A DNA stretch of 64,000 nt, taken from positions 56,070,239-56,134,238 of the forward strand of contig NC_071389.1 of the NCBI RefSeq assembly GCF_022682495.2, read 5' to 3'. The notes under the pieces are model-generated. The model did not search any database. It was not told where the DNA came from and saw nothing but the letters and a program-made list of their open reading frames with translations. The stretch is from Desmodus rotundus (Eukaryota > Chordata > Mammalia > Chiroptera > Phyllostomidae). Of the stretch, positions 11,914 through 23,549 are shown one piece after another (position 1 is the first letter of the stretch; every line of letters begins with the position of its first letter). The translations under genes and the position numbers were made by a program.

Positions 11914-12439
11914 TCTCCTTAAACTAGCAGGTAGCTGGTTCATGAGTGTTTATTTTATATTATTGTTCAACACATAAGTGTATTATGTGTTACTTCTTAT
12001 CTACAAATAGCCACATAATAAAAATAAAATGACAAAAGAAGTTATTATTATTTCCATTACTACCAAACTGGGGCATGTTTCTACTATTAGTCTTTTATGG
12101 CAAATTAGAGAGAAGCTTTTCTTGACATTTTTATTAAAACTATAAAAATCAACTTCCAACACTCCCTTTCATTTTTTATAGAGTTTTTATTTCAACCTCA
12201 GTGTCACTGAGTCCCTGCTTCTCTGATTTTAATTATAGCGTACACATCTTTTGAGCAAAATGTCCTGTATCTAATCCTGAATGGTCCTGGTATGTTATCC
12301 TCTTGTAGAGGGGCTGGCATTTAACACAAGGAATCCTGGACTTCTAAAATCACATCAAGGTTTTGAGCATGCATGCAAGCCACAGAAGTGCCTTCCCCCA
12401 GCCTAGAAGCCACATCAGAGCGGGGGCTGGTATGCTTTG

Positions 12440-12525
12440 CTTGCCCAGCTGTACCTCTGCTCCGTAGAATCAGTGCCTATCCCAAAGTAGGTGCTCAAGA
12501 AATTTGTTGAATGAAGGGGTAATGA
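12440..12525 (+). repeat. L2 3'-end fragment
   Basis: CAAAGTAGGTGCTCAAGAAATTTGTTGAATGAAGG is the L2 terminus. Confidence 0.7.
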
Positions 12526-12529
12526 ATAG

Positions 12530-14345
12530 TTTTATGTGAGTTTCCACTTTTCAGAACTGACAATATCAGCTACCACTTATCAAAAGAGTTTATCAGCCAC
12601 TCCCAACATCCACTAACCTTTGATCTGTTTATTTCCCTCATCTGCTGATTCACCAGCTCTTCTAACCTGAGCACTTGTGTGTGTCTATTTTTTCTTTTAA
12701 GAGTACAAAGTTGTTTGATTTCCCAAATTATAACTAAATATTACTGTGAGTTCCCATATTACAACTATATATTACTATTACATTTCCATCTTGGGAAAAG
12801 GTGTGGATGCCTTAGAGTCTTTTATAGATACTCAGGTTAAATATATCTTGATTAAGGGATGGATTCTAAAAAAGGAACTCCAAGAATGCATATGAAATAG
12901 GTAAGTTTTTTTAAAAGTTGGATTTATCTAGTAGTTTGAAAACCAAATCAATATTTTTGAATATATTACATAGTGAATGATTTGATGTTATGATGTGACA
13001 TTGCATTAATAATTTTTTTTGTTGTTGTTTTTTATTCAGTAGATAGAACTGCTGATGTCAGTGAGGTGCTGCCGTAAGAGACATTGAACTACAATACTGG
13101 AAATGCTGATTGTAACATCGATGAATTCAAAGATCGTCTGAGAAGCGACCAAGCATGGTTCACATAGGACTCTATGTGAAGATGAAGAGATGAACAAACC
13201 TGCAGGAATTCAGCTCAGTGGGAAAGACATAGATAGAAGATCATTGCAATGTAAAGTAATTAAGTGCTATTAATCATTAAAAGAGAGTGCTCTAGGTCAT
13301 TCACATTTTTACTGTGGTTCATTACATATATATATTTGGAGAGTAGCTATCCACATGTAATATTTCCATCCTAACCAGAATACTTGATTAACCAAATTGG
13401 ACAATTTCCTGACCATACTTGAGTATCTGTTTATTTTACAAGTTATAAACATATCATTAAAAAAATCTTAGTATCTACCACAGGGGAAAACTGCAATTGT
13501 TCTTTTCTATAGTAAATGGCTAATTTATTTTATCTTGCTTAAGCATTTTATGATCCTTTTTAATTTCCAGGAATTTAGAGGCTCCTTCTGATTTTAGAAT
13601 GGAGAAAAGAGGATTTATTTCCATGTGGCACTGGTTTTTCCCATAGACGGTGGTGATATTTTACTAAAATAAAAAGAGCAAACATCAGTAATGATTCCTG
13701 TACCTGTTTAACTGGAAAATGAGAACTAATTAATAGGTATGGGTCAAAACAATATTGGCAAAAGCAGTCACAGAACTAAAATGGCTGAAATAATAATTTC
13801 CAATGAAGTAGTGGATATTTCTTTACTTGATCGTAAAATTATCTCCACAACATTTGCTAGGCTCACATCTCTTTGGGTAAAAATATCACTAGAAATTCTT
13901 AAATCATTAAAATGTAACTAATCCCTTATCTGCAGGCATCCTTCAATAATATTTCACATCCTCTTCTCTTCTCACATTACTTGGAAATCTTGCAGCATAG
14001 TCCAGTCCTCTAAGTGACAGTGAGTCGTAAGCAGTAACTGTTTCCACTCACAATACGTGGCTCGAATCCCTGTTTTTAACTGCCTGAGGCTATCGGTCAC
14101 AAAGCCCGTCCTCAAATACATCATCTCCGTCTTTCTACCTGGTTTCTTTATTTTCGAGCTGGGTTTGGGATGAGTTCAGTCCGCAAGCTACAGGCTGACA
14201 GTCCAACACGCTGTCACAGCTGTCTGTAGACTTTCCTCAGATCTCCAGATTCCTACTTTGCAGCCTTAGACATGGCGCCTTTAGCTTGAAAATGAGTTTA
14301 AAACAAAACTTTTCCCCAAGTGATCGGGCTGAGAAGAAGGCAACC
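12530..14345. other. Proximal upstream region of PTGFR, no recognised repeat
   Basis: About 1.8 kb of AT-rich unique-looking sequence between the last L2 piece and the CpG island. It may contain distal promoter elements, but no specific site stands out by eye. Confidence 0.4.
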
Positions 14346-14349
14346 CGAT

Positions 14350-15360
14350 GCTGCTAGGGGCCACAGCATCCGAGCGCAAAGCCCTCCTCTCTCCCAGTCG
14401 GGCTCCCGGCTCACGGAAAAGGGGCGGAGAGGAGAGAGGAGAGGAAGGGGCGGAGGTCACCCTTGTCCTCCATCCCGCCCACACTGAGAGCGCCGCTAGG
14501 TGCTGAGAGATCCGAAGAGGCGGGTGCGATCGGCAGGTTACGCTCGGGAAGAGCAGGAGGCTTGACGCGCGGCGAGACCGGGCGGGAGAAGGAGCCGGGA
14601 GCCTGAGAGGGAGCGCGGCGCTGCACGCAGGGGAGCCTTCCGCGGTGGCGGAGCGGAGGGAGGAGGGGCGCGCTCTTCTGCTCCGCGGTGAGACCAGCCG
14701 GCGGCCCTGGATGCCAAGGTAACCACTCCTCCAACCCCTGGATTCCCGAGCGTTGGCCTCCTGACGCTCAACGCAACTGAAGTTTAGCCACCCAGCCCCG
14801 GGCGCCGGGCGCCAACTGCAGACTGCCCCCTTGGAGAGCACCCTAGCTTGCGCGTGGCAACAAGTTTGGACCAGGTGCCCCTAGCTGGGGAGACCCGTAG
14901 GGAGAGGGTACTCGGGCTGATCCGTGCGGATTCTCAGCTGCGGCTTGGGGGCCAGGTAGACAAGGTCTCAGAGTAGAGAAATGGGCAAGAAAGAGATCCC
15001 CTTAGCGCCCCGTGGTTCCGTGCCCACCACACTTTGAGTCCGGCACCCCGGCCAGCGCAGGCCTTTGGCTCCCTCCTGGGATGGGATTGGGAAAACCGGC
15101 CCCCTGGCATTTGAGCGATTGCAGAAAGTTTCACCAAGTTAGGAGGTTCGGGAAGGATGTTGCAAGCAGACGTATGGGGGCGACAGGATAGTAACGGGAG
15201 AAAGCCCGGGATGAAGATTTGAAGGAGGCGGCCGTCCTCGGGGCAGTTCGGGCAGACCCCTCCAGATGGGTCGCAGGAAAGGCTGGGTCCAGAATTCCCA
15301 GCCTCCGGGAAAGCTGCTAGGAAACGCCAATCGGATTACCTCGGGGGCGGGGCGGGGGAT
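14350..15360 (+). promoter_or_regulatory. CpG-island promoter region of PTGFR
   Basis: This block is far richer in G+C and CpG than the AT-rich flanks. GC-box-like GGGGCGG motifs lie near 14420 and 14446 and again near 15345-15355 (GGGGGCGGGGCGGGGG). No convincing TATA box is visible close to the presumed exon 1, which suits a dispersed CpG-island promoter. The island extends some 640 bp into intron 1. Several long antisense frames here are an effect of GC richness and are not taken as genes. Confidence 0.6.
14500..14718 (+). other. PTGFR: PTGFR non-coding exon 1 (approximate 5' end)
   Basis: The first exon of prostanoid receptor genes is untranslated, and this GC-rich stretch just upstream of the coding exon fits that role. 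The 3' boundary is supported by a strong donor, AAG|GTAACC, with the intron starting at 14719. It would join the acceptor at 16105 to leave a 1387-bp intron. The 5' end cannot be fixed by eye; 14500 is a guess inside the CpG island. A weaker donor, CAG|GTTACG near 14535, is possible. If the splice is right, the ATG at 14711 crosses the junction and opens a short upstream ORF that stops inside exon 2. Confidence 0.5.
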
Positions 15361-16105
15361 GGCTGTGGTCGTGGGTTTGGAGAATCTGTGACTCAGGCTT
15401 CAACTCACTAGGGAAAGAGGGACAGTAAATACTTCGTTCTGGATGTTGCTACGCTCAGGCTGCAGCGTAATCAACACCGTCTGGGCAGATGTGCTCACAG
15501 TAAGCACAACTCACCTCTTTTTCTGCACAGGTGGTAGCTGGACCAGAAATCCTTCCTAGAGACTCACCCCTCTGCCTTCCATGGGTAATGATGCGTGTGG
15601 TGTGCTGGTATTTGATCTCAATCAAATAGGTTTAGAACTTACTCAGGAAAGCTCCAGAGTGACCTTGCTGCCCCCTCCCAAGGTTTGGAGAAGATGGTTT
15701 TGTCTATCTGACAAAAGGTAGTTCACTTAAGAAATAATCTGCAGTTTGGGGACAAAGCCCAGTTGAGAAAAAAGCAGAAACTTTAAAAGGTCATCTAGTT
15801 ATTTAAATAGACTCTTATACTTTTAAAAACATGATTGGGTGTAAAGCTAATCTTGTTAGTGATTTTGTAAACCTGTGAAGAGTTGAATCAAGGGAGCTCA
15901 ATTTTGGCAGCTTCTTCACCTTGAAAATGGAATGTGGAACCAGAGGCAGAGGTGTGCTGCTTTCAGGATGATACAACCTTGCTGATGATAGGTTGGATAA
16001 ATCTGAGTCCTACCACAAGGTGCTGGGGCCCTGCTGTCTTCACTGTCAGATGAGCAGTTAGGCAGTTTTCAAACACTTTCAACCCCCCCTGTCTTTATGC
16101 CACAG
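14719..16105 (+). other. PTGFR: PTGFR intron 1 (in the 5' UTR)
   Basis: It starts GTAACC and ends in a pyrimidine-rich tract followed by CACAG at 16101-16105. The first third is the tail of the CpG island; the rest is ordinary unique sequence in which I see no repeat. A possible skipped exon is reported separately among the findings. Confidence 0.55.
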
Positions 16106-16182
16106 ATGCCTGGACTCCAAGCCTGCGCTATTCTGAGAGGGAGATGACTTGAGCAGCCGGCTTTTTTTTCTTCCCCACAACG
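16106..16182 (+). other. PTGFR: PTGFR 5' UTR portion of exon 2, with two short upstream ORFs
   Basis: The acceptor is CACAG|ATGCC at 16105/16106. The leader holds an ATG at 16106 that opens 13 codons and ends at TGA 16145-16147, and a second ATG at 16144 that encodes only Met-Thr before TGA at 16150-16152. The stop of the first and the start of the second overlap as ATGA. The main ATG follows at 16183 with A at -3 (fair Kozak context). Short upstream ORFs of this kind usually reduce translation of the main frame; that is inference here. Confidence 0.6.
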
Positions 16183-16980
16183 ATGTCCATGAACAATTCC
16201 AAACAGCCAGTGTCTCCTGCAGCTGGGCTTCTTTCAAATACAACTTGCCAGGCGGAAAACCGGCTTTCAGTCTTTTTTTCAGTAATCTTCATGACGGTGG
16301 GAATCTTATCGAACAGCCTTGCCATTGCCATACTCATGAAAGCCTATCAGAGATTTAGACAGAAGTCCAAGGCATCGTTTCTGCTCTTGGCTAGTGGCCT
16401 GGTGATCACAGACTTCTTCGGCCACCTCGTCAACGGAACTATAGCAGTATTTGTATATGCTTCTGATAAAGACTGGATCCGCTTTGACCAATCTAACATC
16501 CTTTGTAGTATTTTTGGTATCTCCATGGTGTTTTCTGGTCTGTGCCCACTTTTCCTAGGCAGTGTGATGGCCATCGAGAGATGTATTGGAGTCACCAAAC
16601 CAATATTTCATTCTACAAAAATTACGTCCAAGCATGTGAAAGTGGTGTTGAGTGCTGTGTGCTTGTTTGCTGTCTTCATAGCTTTGCTGCCCATCTTTGG
16701 GCATCACGACTATAAAATTCAAGCATCAAGGACCTGGTGTTTCTACAAAACAGAACATGTCCAAGACTGGGAAGATAGGTTTTATCTTCTACTTTTTTCT
16801 TTCCTGGGGCTCTTAGCCCTTGGTGTCTCATTCTTGTGCAATGCCATCACAGGAATTACACTCTTAAGACTGAAATTTAAAAGTCAGCACCACAGACAAG
16901 GCAGGTCTCATCATTTCGAAATGGTCATCCAGCTCCTGGCTATCATGTGTGTCTCCTGCATTTGCTGGAGTCCGTTTCTG
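16183..16980 (+). CDS. PTGFR: Prostaglandin F2-alpha receptor, coding part of exon 2 (residues 1-266)
   Basis: Class A, Gq-coupled plasma-membrane receptor for PGF2-alpha, acting in luteolysis, uterine contraction and eye pressure control (family knowledge). The start MSMNNSKQ matches the human protein as I recall it. Extracellular N-terminus with sequons N4 and N19; TM1 about 30-54; TM2 about 67-92 with D77; TM3 from C108, which should bridge C186 of loop 2 (ASRTWCF); ERC at 132-134 replaces the usual DRY, as in prostanoid receptors; TM4 about 152-172; TM5 about 198-226; basic loop 3; TM6 with CWSP at 261-264. The donor CTG|GTAAGA follows residue 266 in phase 0, the known TM6-end intron site. 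Reading through the donor would add only Val-Arg-Ala and a stop. Substitutions relative to human are few and mostly conservative; A86T creates an N-G-T sequon at N84, probably buried in TM2. No frameshift or stop. Identification is near certain. Confidence 0.97.
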
Positions 16981-16999
16981 GTAAGAGCCTAACGTTTTG

Positions 17000-19960
17000 A
17001 CAAGTTTTGCTTTCTTCTGTATTTCCATGCTCAATACAAGATTTGTTGTCTTTTTCAATATTATTAGTCTTGATGGGTAACACGATTCAATCTTGTAAGT
17101 GCTGGGATTTACACCTACTTGCAACTTATTTCAGCACTCAGCTCTGGCTTTGAATTAAGCTATTTATGAAATACACAGTTATTTCCCCATAAGCCCTGTG
17201 TTGACAGGAATGTCTTGCTAAAGAATTCTAAGTGTATTATTACCTACTTGCAGTGCAGTATGAAGTAATTTTACAGAAGTAACATAGTTTTAATATGCTG
17301 AATATGGTTAGTTTCCTAAATGTGAAAAATACAATATTGGAATGGACCCCTGCAAGTCTTAGTAGAAAGTCACATAAACTTCTGTTTTATAGAAAAGGCA
17401 TATTAGCTACCAGTTTTCTAAACACACAATAACCAGGTCTTAACCTGCCAAGGGAGGCAATGAGTGGAGACAGCTGGATAGTTCAGGTGAACTATCAGCA
17501 TCGATCAGGTGAAGAAATCACGAGTTCACAAACCCTGGAACAATGCCAGTAGTTCAGGGAGAGGTACGATCAGCAGGAGAGCCAGGGATTCCTCCCTTAT
17601 CATTCATTCCTTTTTAAAAAAATAATTTAGCCAAAATCTATATTTGACAGTTTGATATTTTTATTTCAAAATGAAGGCAAAAGTTAAGGAATGGGCAACA
17701 ACGTAAGTCATTTATGTAATTTTCCAGGTAGAAGAAAAAAATACTTAAGATCGATCAGTATGACCTTAACTCTCTTTAACAGTCTCCTTTAGGATGGAGA
17801 GAGTGACAACATGCCATGAAAGAGAAACAAATCCTTCTGTAAATAGCTACTGGTGGCATCAAAGATTGTTTTCATTCATTTTTCTGTACCAGTGGGGAAA
17901 CAGACTGGTACCCAGTGACGGTGATACAGGTGATGCACAGGTAGAGGTGAGGCAAAGGGATGAGACGAAGGTCAACATAACACAAAGGTCATGGTCGTAC
18001 CTTGATGGCAGTGTGAAGGTGCTTACTGCTCTTGCAGTTTTCCTAAGCCCCCGACAGGTCCGTTGTCTGCAAACTGCTGCCAGTGGAGTTTAATGAACAA
18101 CCCTGATGCCCAGGGAGGTTTGTGAGAGCGGCTGCCACAGAAAGATCCTATGATAGCCAATTTTATTTTACAGAAGGATTTGGACTTTCTGAATGTTTCT
18201 TTATTTCTATTCACATTATTTCCTCATCATTTGAATTTGGCTCCTTGAATGGTTAAGTCATTTAAGTGTTTTTTCATGATGTTCCTGAGTTGGCCCTAGG
18301 AACCCAACCAAGGGGAGGGAGGCTAAGGTGAGTCTGTAAGTGGCAAGTTAACATTTCGAGGCCTGCTTGTTGTCAGCTTAGAATGCCTTAGGGGAGCCCA
18401 CGCTGGGGTCTGGCCTGCGCTTGTGGTGTAGTTATTTGAATCTCAGTAGCAGAGAACAGTTCTATCAATACTTGGAATCCCTCCAGTGTTCATTCGGAAG
18501 AGTTTAATTTGTTCCACTTGACAAAGGGAATTTCCTTAGAAAAATGCTTTCCCCCCCCCCCCTTAAACTTTGAAATAGAGTAGCTTTTTAAAATAAAAAG
18601 TGAGTCTGAGTAGATTTCAAATTAATTTGGGGGTTGGAAAGGGAATACAAAGAAAGGAAGAAAAGAAGTAATTAAAATATTTAAAGACATTCTTTAAGTG
18701 AAAGTCATAGTTATGGAAAAAAACGGAAATACTTGAAATTGTGAATCCATGAGAGATATAATCTGGAAAACTGAGGTATTCATTGCTGTTTTGGTTTTAT
18801 TTGTGCTGAGTCACCTTTAAAATTTTGCTTAATTCTGGCTTTGACTTTGAGAAATCAGAGTGATGGGGTAACTACTGTTAAGACCACGGAAGACAGCAAA
18901 TTTCGGGTTTTTTTTCCTTAACTGTAGATGATATTTATTTATTTATTTACTTTAAAACAAATTTCAGTTTTACCATGGATAGTTAATTATGTTTTTCCTA
19001 AATTTTTAAATTTCTTTCACTGTTAACATGGAAATTACAATTTCACTTATGTTCTGAACATATTTCCCAGTGGAAACAATTTTATTTTCATGAAACGTTT
19101 TCAGAGGTCATCATTGTATTTATCTATGAATTATTGATACACCTATTACCCCGATGTATCAATACTTCTATTTAGTATGAAAATTATTTCTGCATTAGAT
19201 GCCTAGTAGGTACACCACAGATATTCCTTGGTGGATCGATATTTTATTTCAAGCATTCTTTGCACTCCTGGTGTTTCTCGTGGAGACTTGGGTCTTCTTG
19301 GCAAGTTCATGCTGAAGGATGTATGCCTTCCCTGGCCTGGACACAAGGGCCTTGAGCATTAGGTTGAGGCCACTGAGATTGCTCTAGATGGAGCCCTAGT
19401 AAAAAACCCAGGCTTGGGAACGCTAAAATAACACCCAGCATGAATATCTGAGTTGGAACATTTCTCCTTTTTCCTTAAATGCCTAAGAAGAATGGCATAG
19501 ATGTTAAGGACTGAGGCATTATTCTCCACCCTCTATTTTAATAGCTTCTTAGTTTTAAGAACACCTCTGAAACCAGGCCTCTGGATCCCCACAGAGGTAC
19601 TATACTGGCGACAGCTTCCTGGTCATTGCTGTAACGTACACCGTGTGCCCTCTCTCCTGATTGATAAGCAGGAGTTGTTGGACTTGTAATTTGAATGAAC
19701 ATCTGCACACACTCTTCGACCCATGTTCACTGTCATTTTCAAGTTGGAAACTGGAACAAAAAGACAGGTGCACAGACTAAAAGGAGGAAATTCAGGTGAT
19801 GGGGTTTGTGCTTCACAGGATTTATTGCACCAAAACTGGTCAGTAGTAGCGTCATTTCTAAAATGATTGAAATTCGTAGCTGATGACAAAGGTGATACTT
19901 TATGGATTTTGATGATTGAATTTAAATACAAAGGTGAGATGATCATGATGTTTGAATTTT
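17000..19960. other. Intron 2, proximal unique stretch
   Basis: No recognised repeat family or exon. A run of 12 or more C residues lies at about 18550-18562. The open frame at 17794-18093 has no recognisable domain. Confidence 0.4.
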
Positions 19961-19964
19961 TTCT

Positions 19965-20300
19965 TTCTCTCTGTTTTTAATAGGCTTTCTTTTTCTTGAT
20001 TAGTTTTAGGTTTACAGGAAAGTGAGTGGAAAGCACAGAGTTCACATCTACCCCCTTCTGTCTCCCACTGCCCCTCGCTCATCTTTATTGTTAACGTCTT
20101 GCACTGGTGTTGTACATTTGTTACAATTGATGAGCCAATACTGATATATTGTTCTTGATTAAAGTCTAGTTCATATTAGGGTTTTCTCTTAGTTTACATT
20201 GTGTGGTTTTTGATAAATGTCTATTGACATGTTTCTACCATTACACTGTCATACAGGATAATTTCATTGCCCTAGAAATCCCGTGTGGTGTCTTTCTTTT
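19965..20300 (-). repeat. L1M 3' UTR fragment, antisense
   Basis: GTTTTAGGTTTACAGGAAAG, GTTGTACATTTGTTACAATT, GATGAGCCAATACTGATATA and TTCATTGCCCTAGAAATCCC match the old L1 3' UTR in reverse. Confidence 0.75.
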
Positions 20301-22050
20301 TTTAATTTAATGCGTCACTTTTCCTAAGGGGAAAAATATGTGTGTGTTGTCAGGAATTGAGATTTCAAAATGTAGTACAAACATAACATTAGTTTAAAAT
20401 ATAACTTTTAATGACTTTTCAAATTTTACAGTGTCTGGATTTTAAAATTTTAAACATGGTTAATACATATAAATTAACAATAGCTCCAACTGAAAAATAC
20501 AGGAAAGGACAATAGGCATTTATTAGCTGGTAATTCCCTTTAGCAATAAGTTGACAGAAAGATCTTTGAGAGTCAAATGACAATTATAAAATTGTTTTCT
20601 GTGCCTACTAGGTGAACCACTTTCCTTAAAAAATGAGTCTTGAAGACATTCTTTCAGTATTTCACGAGTGAGGAGGAAAAAGACATTTACTAGCGCTATC
20701 AGGTGACATTTTCTTAATATTCTTTGTTTCTGTCTTTATACAGATAACGATGCTTTTAGAAGTTTTATTTCTAGAATATATAACCCTCAACAGAACTCGT
20801 TACCATTGCCATGGTTAGTGCATCAGTTTGGCAGAGCAATAAATACTTGTTGACTGCTTGACTGTAACACAGGCAGCACGGATGTCAAGAGATTGCAAAT
20901 GATTGACCAGAATGTGGATTCGGAGTTTTGCTGGTTAAGAGTTAATTAAGTCAATGCTGAAACCAAATGGTAATTTTTCATCTGTTCCCTAAGTTAGCAC
21001 CTGTAGACTTCTGACACTATTAAACTTCAGTGATCTTTTTACCTTCTCCTTGGGGATAGAAGATCATTTTGAACTGGAAAAAGAATAATAAAGTATATGA
21101 AGAACAAAATGGTTTCTTACGTAGGTGAGGTCACCTAAGAAATGTGTTCTCCTGCATATGCAGAGTTTGAATTTGATTTTTGTAAGGTTGCTACTCTTAT
21201 GCTAGTATTTCCAGTCCTTGTAGTTAAACATTTGGTCACCAAGATGTTTGTCAGATGGAAACCAAAGACTTGGGTGGTTAATTGACTGAATTACTGAAGA
21301 TATCGGCTAATGGCAAATGATGGAGCAAAGCAGTGTCATCGCAGGTCCTGGCTATGAGTGAAGACTGTTTTCTTTGCAGGGTGGGCCCTCATGTTCATAT
21401 TTATGACTATGCCATGGAAACCTGTGTAATATCATGTGCATTTGCCACTGCACCAAAAAAGGTGGTGAGTGGGTGTACACATTTAAGTAAAAAGGAAGTG
21501 TGGGAAACGCGTAAACATGTACATCATAATGTGTGCGTGTGTAAATTGTTTACCAAGTTAAGAAAGTTAGTTGACCAATCCACCATTAGATCTAAGTGAA
21601 AGAAAGGGCTTCTAATGGGTTTCATTCTAAAATGAAAAGCAAAATAGACTCTTTTAAAGTGTTATGTCAGGTCTCGGAAAGTAGGTCTTCTTGTTTTAGT
21701 CCCGGATCGCTGCTGATTGCAGAGGTAACATTGCCATGTATTGTGTTAGCCGGTTTCCTTTGTGAAGTAGGATGTGCTCCCGTGTTTGGGATGTGGAAGC
21801 AGCAAATGCTGTCTGGGATAAAGGACTGGTGATGACACCTGGGTTCTAGTCTACAAAATTCTTAAACGCTGAGACACTTATGACTCAACATTAATATCAA
21901 GCAGAAAACGTATATTTTAGAGCTGTAGTAATGCAGTTTACAGCATGAGAATTCGGGCTGCTTTCGTGTTTGCGTGAGCATGGAGTAAGTGGCATGAAGT
22001 CGATGACACACGCTGGCAGAGGACTGGTTCTAGGATATTTGGAAGCACAT
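20300..22050. other. Intron 2, unassigned stretch
   Basis: AT-rich, with no recognisable repeat or gene. Confidence 0.4.
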
Positions 22051-22059
22051 TCTTGTTCC

Positions 22060-22350
22060 TGGGCCTTGGTGTTCTCTCCCTTACTCCTCTCTTAAACATC
22101 ACCTCCTCTATCTGGGCTATCTTTATAAGTGTGCTTTCTCTCCTCTCTTTCCTTCCTCTGCTTTATTTCTCTCAGGATATATTAGCAGTAACCAGTACCA
22201 CAGGATTTCTGTGTTTCTCTAGTGTTTTTTGGCTTCTGCCTCCATCGTGGAAGCTCCTTGAAAAAAGGGACCTTGTTTACTGGTGTGTCCCAGTTCCTTG
22301 ATTAGGAAACGAATGGCACATTTTTGGGTCAATAACAATTTGCTAAATGG
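22060..22350 (+). repeat. L2 3'-end region
   Basis: CTCCATCGTGGAAGCTCCTTG, AAAAAAGGGACCTTGTTTAC and CAATAACAATTTGCTAAATG follow the L2 3' consensus. Confidence 0.65.
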
Positions 22351-23039
22351 ATCTCCTGTAAAGGAGGTCTCACTCAGTGACAGTATGCTTTGCCACTTGG
22401 GAACCACTCTACTGATGAGGTCAGGACTCGGTTGGTCAGCCCCAAGCATACGTCTCCTTCTTCTAATTGGAATTTGCAGTGGAGACATCTGAGAGGTACA
22501 GCTGTGTTCAGAGTTTCCTTGAAAGTGGAGTCCTGGAGAATCCTGAACGTTCTACCGTATGAATTTGGTGCCAGAATTTAGTAATTTTGTTAGTACTCAG
22601 AGGGATTTCATGGATAAACTACAATCACATCATTCTCTTATGATGATAGTGCAATTATTTGTTTACATGTGAATATCCTCAGTTAGTATTGGTCCTTGGT
22701 GGTTAGGTTCTGTATTACTGGTTTGTGTTTTAGTTTCTACAAATGGTAGGCCATAAACCAATGTTTGTTGAATGAATAAACTAGGAACCAAGTATTGAAT
22801 GGGAAGTATTAAATTAGGTGATATTACTTATTCAAAGTTATTTTTTGCTCCATTATCTTTAGCACTGCCTTTCTCTGTACATGCACACCCCCCGTCCCCC
22901 AGTGCATTTATTTTTACTGGTGTTTTATCTTCGAGGGGATCCTGTCAGGAAACAAAAGGAGAAAACTTTGAGTAAAGAACTACAGATATTGGTCATTCAT
23001 CACCATAAATAAAATCTCTATAGTAAGTGTTGACATTTT

Positions 23040-23545
23040 TCTATACAATGGGTTTGCTTACCTCGAGTCTCTACCAGCTGCTTGAGAAAATATATGGCTC
23101 ATTTTTGATTGCTTATCAGACTAAATGATTGGGTAAGTTTTATATTCACAGAGGATTAATTCGCAGACAACTCCAACAGCCCTATTTAGTGGACACTGTG
23201 GTGCCCCAACCGCATAGCCTTTTGGGTGGGTCTTGCTCTTGGAGAAGTTACCCTCTCCCAAGGGGAGCTGCCTTACCCATGCTGTGCACCCCTGTCTTTG
23301 GTCACGCTGTGTGTAGTGACAGGTGGATATGGAGATGCAGAGAGCTTACCCCCTTGCCTCATCTGGGACATTTCGGAAGGGTTCCCCATGCTTCAGAGCT
23401 TGCTGAGGCCTTCCTTGCACCTCCATTGCAGTTTTGCTTCCTCTGCCAAACCCTGTCCCCTTACTGCCTCCCAGTCCCCAGAAAACTTTCTACGTGAGAA
23501 CTCTGCCTCAAAGTCTGTTTCCCTCAGAGTCTGACTTAGGACAAT
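23040..23545 (+). repeat. Possible decayed LTR
   Basis: The end TCTGCCTCAAAGTCTGTTTC then GAGTCTGACTTAGGACAATC resembles the terminus of mammalian ERVL-type LTRs. The C-rich body gives the 102- and 122-codon frames seen here, which I do not take as coding. Confidence 0.35.
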
Positions 23546-23549
23546 CTTC

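Larger units (their letters stand above)
10080..12030 (+). mobile_element. Old L1 (L1M) fragment, interrupted by an LTR
   Basis: Left part 10080-11177 carries decayed ORF2/3' sequence (GTGTCTAGAACACATAAGTA, CAACCCAATAAAGAATTGGA, GGAGAGTGGTTATCTCTGCT). The L1 3' end resumes at about 11914 (GTAGCTGGTTCATGAGTGTT, TTGTTCAACACATAAGTG). The break between the two is occupied by the LTR at 11178-11913. Confidence 0.65.

Noticed and set aside
14281..14841. 186-codon antisense frame over the PTGFR CpG island, with two overlapping frames
   Set aside because: Arg/Ser/Pro/Ala-rich composition is what GC-rich DNA gives in any frame; no domain, and it overlaps the presumed exon 1.
16306..17124. Antisense frames over the receptor exon
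   Set aside because: Shadows of the strongly conserved sense coding region.
21333..21832. Two adjacent frames (88 and 78 codons) that might be an alternative PTGFR terminal exon
   Set aside because: No acceptor in phase 0 was evident ahead of them, and no similarity to known receptor tails.
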